From Rhodamnia argentea (lineage: Eukaryota; Streptophyta; Magnoliopsida; Myrtales; Myrtaceae), in assembly GCF_020921035.1 (NCBI RefSeq), contig NC_063150.1, forward strand, positions 27,885,826-27,949,825: a stretch of DNA of 64,000 nucleotides. Reading direction: 5' to 3'. The notes under the pieces were generated by a model. That model made no database searches, was not told the DNA's origin, and saw only the letters and a program-made list of their open reading frames with translations. Positions 57,311 to 64,000 of the stretch are shown here, piece by piece. How positions within the stretch are numbered: the stretch's first letter is position 1; every line of letters starts with the position of its first letter. The translations under genes were made by a program, and so were the position numbers.

Positions 57311-59331
57311 ATGGAGCTCCCATTGAGAATAGTTCCCATACTCGGAATTTGTCTAGTGATCGCCACACGTTTTACAGCCCCGGCCGATGCCTACGAACCC
57401 GCGCCTTCACCTCCGACCGATGATCCATTCACGTCTGCTCCGGTTCAAACGGGCGGAGACCCTCCAAAATCGCCACTGCCTTCACCTCTGGCGGACGGTC
57501 CATTCCCAACTGCTCCAGCTCAAATGGGTGGAGACCCTCCGATGACTCCAGCATCGCCCGTGCCTTCACCACTGGAGGATGAACCAATCGGGACTGCTCC
57601 GGCTCCAATGGGTGGAGACCCTTCATTGACTCCAGTGTCGCTGGTGGGAGTTTTCAATGTCGTGGATTACGGAGCGGTGGCCGACGGAAAGACGGATAGC
57701 AGCATGGTGCTTTCTCGAATTTTAAGACACTTATTTGAGATATCACAATCGTTAACTGTTATATATGTCCTAAAATTGAGTACATGTCCTGTTTTAGCCA
57801 ATTGGAATTAGATAGCAATCAAGAACAGAGACAACATTTTTTTTACTCTAAGCAATACTTGCACAGGCATTCTTGTCCGCCTGGGAGGACGCATGCGCAC
57901 ACCCCGGAAATTCAACCGTCTATGTACCCGACAACACATTCTTGGTCGGTCCAGTTTCGTTCACCGGACCTTGCCGCAATCCCTACTCCCCGAAAGTGGA
58001 GGTCAGAGGGATTCTGAAGGCGCCGAAGTCCCCCAGTCAGTTCCCATCCAACAATTGGATCGTTTTCCGAGACTTGCGCGGACTAGTCCTCACGGGCGAG
58101 ACCGGAAGGGCTTTGTTCGATGGCCGAGGATCAGAAGCCTGGAGCGACCCAAGTTGCCAGAAGAAAAGCAGATGCAACAAGCTGATAACTGTAGGTTCAA
58201 CTTCAATTCGCATCCGAAGGTTCGGCAATTAACCTCCAATTGATGCCATAACAATCTCTTCGTGCTTCATCTTATGCAGTCACTGCGATTGAGCAACGTC
58301 TCGCACGCGATGATCTACCACATCAATCTGCTTAACGGCAAGAGCTTCCACATGAGCGTCTACAGGTCCAGTAACATCAGAGTGCACAACGTCAGCATGA
58401 TGGCACCGGGAGACAGCCCGAACACTGATGGAATCCACGTTAGTCACTCGGCAAACATTTCCATTACTTCTTCGACTATTGGCGTTGGGGATGACTGCGT
58501 CTCGATCGGACCCGGCAACACCAATATATCAGTTTCCTACGTACATTGCGGTCCAGGACATGGAATCAGGTAGGCAGTTGCCCTTCCGATCAATGTACGG
58601 TCGATCACGCAGCATTGACTGTGCCCCCGTGCGAGCAGGATTCTAGTATTATAATCCTGAAATCAAATGCCAGCTTGACATGCCAATATCAAGTTCGAAG
58701 TCGAGTTTGTGCTTGATGCCAATTGCAATGTGAACTCTTGTCTCCGTCGTGGCAGTGTCGGGAGCCTAGGCAAAGGCAAGAATGAGGAGAAAGTGGAGCT
58801 GATCAGAGTGAGTAACTGCACAATCAACGGGACGCAGAATGGCGTCCGAGTGAAGACATGGCCTGGGGCTCCGCCGAGTGAGGCTTCCGACATGATATTC
58901 GAGAACATCGTCATGACCAACGTCACGAACCCCATCATCATAGATCAAGAGTACTGTCCATCAAAGCAATGCGATATCCAGAAGGTACCCAAGCATGATG
59001 CTGAGCAATTCATTCAAGAACGCGCTCTTCATTTCCCAATACATATACCTTAATCTTGATACCAAGTCCCTAATTAATCGATCTGAAAAGTTTCCTCTTG
59101 TTGGTTCAGGCCTCACTAGTGAAGCTCAATAACATGCTGTTCAAGAACATTACCGGCACGTACAACAGCAAGGAGGCAGTGACCATGCTGTGCAGCCCCA
59201 GCGTGCCATGTGAAAACGTACTGCTTGTCGGGGTTCATCTGAACTGGATGGAGCAGGAAGATCCACGGGCGGGCCGCGTGAGCTTGAAGGGTCTAATCCA
59301 TGGTTTGGACATTATCAATTCGAGTTTCTAA
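57311..59331 (+). CDS. GH28 polygalacturonase with proline-rich repeats
   Basis: Five exons: 57311-57706, 57867-58190, 58280-58569, 58756-58984 and 59110-59331. Borders are GT-AG, phases agree, and the product has 486 residues. A signal peptide (about 1-27) is followed by a proline-rich spacer (28-110) with three repeats of the type PF-x2-AP-x-QxGGDPP. The catalytic domain then starts at FNVVDYGAVADGKTD. GH28 motifs are SPNTDG (D290), GVGDDC (D311, D312), CGPGHGIS (H334) and RVK (368-370, where RIK is usual). The enzyme hydrolyses alpha-1,4-galacturonan of pectin in the cell wall; endo or exo action cannot be decided, though this group is often exo. The C-terminus ends GLIHGLDIINSSF and lacks the last cysteine pair usual for plant members. 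If a further splice exists near 59300, the end could differ. The N-terminal repeat spacer is unusual in length for the family. Confidence 0.88.
57390..57640 (+). repeat. Coding repeat in the polygalacturonase N-terminus
   Basis: Three diverged units of about 75-80 bp, each with a GGxGGAGACCCT core (near 57452, 57528 and 57609) and a preceding CCATTC or CCAATC, coding the PF/PI-TAP-Q/P-MGGDP motif. Confidence 0.8.
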
Positions 59332-62190
59332 CGGAGAAAAAGAGGACCAATTTTTTTCGCTACTCCGCGGACGAGAGCTAAGACTGAGCCTTTCCTAGAG
59401 TTGGTGATGCATCCTTTGGCTAACTGTTGCTGCAATTAGGACTCAGTCATGTGGTTACAAGAATTGGAAGGACATAAATCTTGGATGCTGGAGTTTTTTC
59501 CAACTTTGTTTCGGGTTTTTGACATAGGATTGTTGTCTTTTCCTTAAGATTATGAAGTCCAATCTATGTTCTTGTCCATGAATTGAGTGGTCCTCTGCTA
59601 GTTTTTACCATGGAAGTTTTTGCATATATTATAATCTCGCATGCTTTTTATCTACAATTGTTGAATAACTGTCTAAGTGTCCTGAAAATTTAAGCTAACT
59701 CAAGACCTTATGCTCTAATATTAGCTCAGATTTTCGGGCATAATTAAAGTGCGATTATCCTTAAAAGTATACCCATTCGAAAACAAGAAATGTAGCGTGC
59801 TTATGAACGTCATCTTGATTTGAATTCGCAACTTCGGGTCCGCCACGGATTTCACGGTCGCCCTCGACGTTGTGTACCACCTCAATTACAAGTCCAACAT
59901 GTATCCAGCCGCGATCCTTCATTTGCACGTCGGCCACAGCCGCGATCCTTCCAACTGCTTCACGCGAGGTCCGTCCCGGATTCACTCCTCGCCAACCCTA
60001 ATTGCACCCTCGCCGGAGTTGGGGTGGAGGAAGATGCAGGAAGCTCTGGAAGGACTACAGGCTCGGCATTTCGCCCACCGCTGATATCCGAGGGACGGGC
60101 GGTCGGGCGGGCGGGTGGGAGAGTTTCGGGAATTGTTTGTGGGGCTACAAGGGTCTCAAGCAGTTGGGGGAAAGAGGTCCGCGGCGACAAAATATAGATA
60201 TCATCCCAGAGACATTGTAAAGTTTCTAAAGTTCCGTTCGACAAATTTCGAATAGAAAGATAATGTCGTGTTTGGAATCTCGAATCCCTTTTTGTCAATC
60301 ACATGTCACAAGCGTAGGATTGATTGCGTAAGGTTTTCCTTTCCTGATGTCTGGAAAGCGTCACAAACTTAAAATAAATAAAATAATAATCTCAACATTA
60401 CCTAATTTTCTCTCTATTTTTTCTCCTTTTAAAATTTGAGAAGGCAACATTGAAATTTGACATCTTATACATATACACATTCAGAGAATAAAAATTGTGT
60501 TATAATTTACATCGGTGACACTTAGTTTAATGACATATGTTTCGTACGGATAATTAAGTATTCATCGATTATAATGATATATACATTTGGAGAATATAGA
60601 ATGCGTGGATCTTTAAAAATCTTCTTTAAGTCCACGCATTAAAATTGGAAAATAGAAAACAAAATGAAGTTGTCAATTGTTTCTACTTCATTTGGTCTTT
60701 AATGCTAAGTATCAGAAAATGGGTGATTTGATTTGCTCCCTAGCCCTAATTTTCAGCACTAGAAGGCATAGGCAAACTCCAATATGTTGCAAAATTTCAT
60801 TGACTTTAGTTAATTATCTATTCCTTCTTGTATATAAAACTAAAACTAAAAGTAAACTTTCGATGAAATAAGAAGACGTAACTCGACCCCCATATGAAAT
60901 TCACTCGACTTAAGCTTCGATATAGATTTTTTATTATTATTTAGGATTAGGACGTTACGTATGATGGTGATGATTAATCATTTAAAATTTCTAATCTTAC
61001 CAAATAATACACAGAAATTAGATATTTATTTTATTAATTTGATTCTTTGAGATGATGTTCGAAAAGATGTGCGGATTGGGCAATCCGGGTGGGCTCTAAA
61101 CCGAATCCGGAGACAAATATTAGTGTCCTTGTCAATAATATATGAGGAGTGATCAATGGTCTGCCAAGGTGCTAAGATTAATGGCGAGGAAGTGAGAAAA
61201 TATCGTGTCGCATAATGTTTACAATAGTCCATTCAGAATAAGACATATATCGCGTTCGCCCACCTGTCATTGCTCTCCTCTCTCTCTCTCTACGTATCTT
61301 TTTCCTCTCTCTACTATTAGCACTTGCTTTTCTTCTTCCTCTTGCATCCGCCATGGCTCGTGGCCGCTTTGGCCATAGAGCTCGACCTCAAACGAAGAGA
61401 TAAGGGTAGCCTTGGCCACTTGAGCTTCGAGCTCGGGGCCACGGTGGCCCGAGCTTTGAACCTGCAACCATGGCTGCTAGATTGAGACACTCGCGGACAC
61501 GACGCTTTGACATCTTGCCGCCATGGCGTCACTTGAGCTCAGGCTCGTGGAAGCCATGGCCATAGGATCTTCGGGCGTGGGGCTATGGATGTTCAATGCG
61601 AAAAAGCAACGGAGAAGACGAGGAAAAAAAATAACAGAGAGAGAGAGAGAGAGAAAGGGGTGACAGGCAGGCCCGGCGACACGCGTGTCCCGCTCTGAAG
61701 GGACTATTGTAAATATCAAGTGACGTCAATGTGGTACCCATTATTTTGTCCGAGGAAGTTGTCTCTTCGTGCAGTTCAATGGAAAAAGATCATGGGTCAA
61801 GACGTGTTTTGTAACTTATGGCAACTTGTGGCCCACACAACGTGGTTCGTGCAAGTCCTGCTGAGAAAGCTCCTTGGTTAAAGTTTTCATCAAATTGGGC
61901 GTGATAAAAATCCCTGGATGGACACCAACCAGTTGGGATTACGGGGAATTCCCAATTCATGAACTGGAGTCACTCGTTCAAGCTCAGATCTCACCACTTG
62001 CTTGAGCCATTTACACTTACGAGACATGCAAAAAACAAAAATCATGATAATAATTAGAGGTGCACAAAAAAATCAGGAACCACCTAGAATCATACCGTGA
62101 GCTATTTTCATGGGACCGGTCTGGTTATTGGAACTAATGAGTACTTATATGGTTCTCGATTTCAGGTGTGGAACTACCCACCCGAACATG

Positions 62191-62194
<4 letters not shown>
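59332..62194. other. Gene-poor stretch
   Basis: 59332-59760 is the polygalacturonase 3' flank. 59820-60200 is GC-rich and open in several frames (for example KSNMYPAAILHLHVGHSRDP in one and RLGISPTADIRG in another) and could be a gene fragment I do not recognise. 61260-61720 is CT/GA-rich with GC-rich coding-like patches but no domain. No RNA gene seen. Confidence 0.45.

Positions 62195-62278
<84 letters not shown>
62195..62278. repeat. Compound (AT)n(GT)n microsatellite
   Basis: AT run at 62195-62222 (about 14 units) followed at once by a GT run at 62223-62278 (28 units), 84 bp without interruption. Confidence 0.98.
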
Positions 62279-62280
<2 letters not shown>

Positions 62281-63708
62281 AAGGGGTCTTCTGGTTTTGT
62301 CGGTGCTTGAAACAATTTTATCTTCTCCATATTACTATATATATATTGTGTTTTATTTTTATGTCAAAAACCCAAATTTGGCAATCTCATTCAGTGAGAG
62401 ATGCTCACAAACACCTTATCTCGCTCTTTTCTCTTTCATGATTCCTCTCATGTCTCAACTCTATCGCTCTCGGTCACCTCTCACCTCTGGCCTCGGGCCC
62501 TCTATCAATCACTAGTACCTTGAAGCTGTGATGAAGGTGACCATTTTCATATTTTTATTAGGATTAGGCGCGCACACACAAAAAAATTGAGAGTAAAGAC
62601 CGGAAAAAGAAATCTAAACATAAAATTTATCCCGATTCACCCTTAAACTAGGGCTATATCCACAGAGAGGAATCCATTATAATTAAAATCTCCCAGCTCT
62701 ACGGCATAACTAGAAAGAGTCATCACAAGTCCAAACTTCTAATAAAATATTAGCTTAAACTATATATGTCATTTGGCGTTCCACAGTGCGCCGCCCCGAG
62801 ACCCTTGCCGAGGTGGCTCCTTGGACCCTCGCTCACTAGCCAAGGACCAAGGCTGTCGTGTCTTCTTATTTATGGAGAGTATGAACCACACTCCAAATAA
62901 TTTTTGAAAATAGACGTCAATCATATTTCCAAATTTGCTTATATCTTGCTAATCTTGCGGGTTTTGGGACGCATGCATATTGCCGGGTTTAATGCATATT
63001 TCCAACCAGGTTTAATGTATATTTCTAGGTTTTTAAAACATGCATATTTCCAGGTTTAAGGCACTTGCGGTGGGGATTGGCAAGTCTTGGAAGGCATGAT
63101 CGGTTCCATAGACCCTCCCCGAAAAAGGACCCAATTGGTGGTCTGGTTCTCGAGTGAGTCCATGATCTAGTGAGTGGCTCCCGATTTCTAATTTGTAAAA
63201 TTCAACCCTTTGTGGGTGGTTCTCGATTTTAAGGTGGGAGCCGATCTACCCCGAAAGCGATCACTCTAAATAACAACTATTAGTAAACCTGGCATTGCCC
63301 TAGCCGATAACAACGTTTGCTTTGCCTCCTCGTTCCGTCCCTAAACTTGTCGTATCGGACGCACACATGACTTCATTAAAATCGAGAGTACAAAAAAAGA
63401 AAAGGTTTTAGACGATGATTGAACGTCCAATAAAATTTTCAGGTACGTTGTAATGTAACGTGATTGCTTTAGAGGAAGAGGGGGAGGCAAAACTGAGAGA
63501 GATCAATGGCATCATGACTGGTCAATAACGTACCGTCCCTGGATTCGCTTGTCACGGTTTGATCCGCATACAAACAGACAAAAAGCAAAACCGGGGAGGG
63601 AAAAAGTGGGGCCCCCTCTCTTTTGTCCTGTTTTTTTTTCTAATCAGAGATTGGTCGTATTGTAACCGTCCCCCTATGCCTCCCTCCCTCCCTCACCCTC
63701 AAGTTGCG
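62279..63708. other. Promoter side of the ERF gene
   Basis: No gene seen. 62980-63060 has a short direct repeat of GCATATTTCCAGGTTTAA-type phrases in three diverged copies. The last 300 bp include a C-rich CCTCCCTC tract near 63678-63695, just before the TATA box. Confidence 0.45.
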
Positions 63709-63717
63709 TTTATAAAT
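63709..63717 (+). promoter_or_regulatory. TATA box of the group VII ERF gene
   Basis: TTTATAAAT in GCGTTTATAAATCTCTC, 79 bp before the ATG at 63788, followed by a CT-rich leader. Confidence 0.65.
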
Positions 63718-63787
63718 CTCTCTCTATTCCACTCTAATTCCTTCGTTAACACTCCTCTCTGATGAACGTTCTCTCTCTTTGTGCGTG

Positions 63788-64000
63788 ATGTGTGGAGGCG
63801 CGATCATTTCCGACTTCGTCGAGGAGCAGCTCGACCGCTGCCGTCCCAACCGTAAGCTGACCGCTCACGACCTCTGGTCCGAGCTCGACCCCATCTCTGA
63901 CCTCCTCGGCTTCGGCGGTCCGGTTGCCCATGGCCATCCCAGCCCTTTCTCTCTCGTCCCAAACCAGCTCAACCAAGGTATGTCTCGTTTAGTCATTCAC
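63788..64000 (+). CDS. Group VII ERF transcription factor, first exon (partial)
   Basis: First exon 63788-63977 (63 codons and one base), then a CAAG|GTATGT donor; the rest lies beyond the window. The protein begins MCGGAIISDFVEEQ, the group VII ERF signature, and continues RPNRKLTAHDLWSELD and ISDLLGFGG. In this family Met-1 is removed and Cys-2 is oxidised by plant cysteine oxidases when oxygen is present. Arginylation and PRT6-dependent degradation follow; under low oxygen the factor is stable and activates hypoxia genes in the nucleus. The DNA-binding AP2 domain is not in view and should follow in exon 2, as in RAP2.12-like genes, which have an early intron. Confidence 0.9.
   Translation, partial: MCGGAIISDFVEEQLDRCRPNRKLTAHDLWSELDPISDLLGFGGPVAHGHPSPFSLVPNQLNQGMSRLVIH

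Noticed and set aside
62097..62441. Frames rich in Cys-Val or Thr-His
   Set aside because: They are translations of the AT/GT microsatellite.

Overview
The window is nuclear DNA of a flowering plant (eudicot). The evidence is GT-AG introns in plant gene families, TATA boxes with short 5' leaders, retroelement debris with the plant initiator-Met-tRNA primer site, a nuclear copy of plant mitochondrial nad3, and CT/GA microsatellites in 5' leaders. A Myrtaceae-like woody genome is plausible from the style of the dispersed repeats, but I cannot prove it here. All exon structures below were built by hand from splice motifs, reading phase and family resemblance.

Layout. The left third (1-20 kb) is gene-bearing: a plant-specific unknown protein (3301-4020, minus, two exons), an ATL-type RING-H2 ubiquitin ligase (10656-11492, minus, one exon) and a complete condensin-II kleisin CAP-H2 (13603-17787, minus, 11 exons, 679 codons in continuous phase). 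LTR debris lies around 1.6-1.9 kb and 5.0-5.8 kb. An nad3 NUMT (18.7 kb) and a frameshifted calcium-dependent protein kinase (CDPK) tail (19.5-19.95 kb) follow.

The middle (20-57 kb) is an accessory region built of duplicated blocks. A family of about 80-residue proteins of unknown function occurs at four loci: intact at 24171 and 26814, frameshifted at 48617 and 55577. All four have the same TATA-box promoter 111-115 bp upstream of the first ATG. A second unknown gene with an internal repeat occurs twice (33217-33860 and 43451-44096) inside a nearly 5 kb duplicated block (31.9-36.6 kb and 42.1-46.9 kb). The second copy of this block is fused directly to a second copy of the 24.6-28.9 kb block. 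Around these lie decayed Ty1/copia pieces, a complete 487-bp TRIM retrotransposon, a solo LTR of the same family inserted with a 5-bp target duplication into a polyubiquitin pseudogene, a fragment of starch phosphorylase, and several dispersed non-coding repeat families.

The right end (57-64 kb) has a five-exon GH28 polygalacturonase with a proline-rich repeated N-terminal spacer (57311-59331, plus), a long gene-poor stretch, and the first exon of a group VII ERF transcription factor (63788 to the window edge), which begins with the oxygen-sensing MCGGAI N-degron.

The ordinary genes here share no pathway. The most novel material is the small-protein family and the internally repeated gene, where the intron appears to lie between two copies of a duplicated exonic segment.
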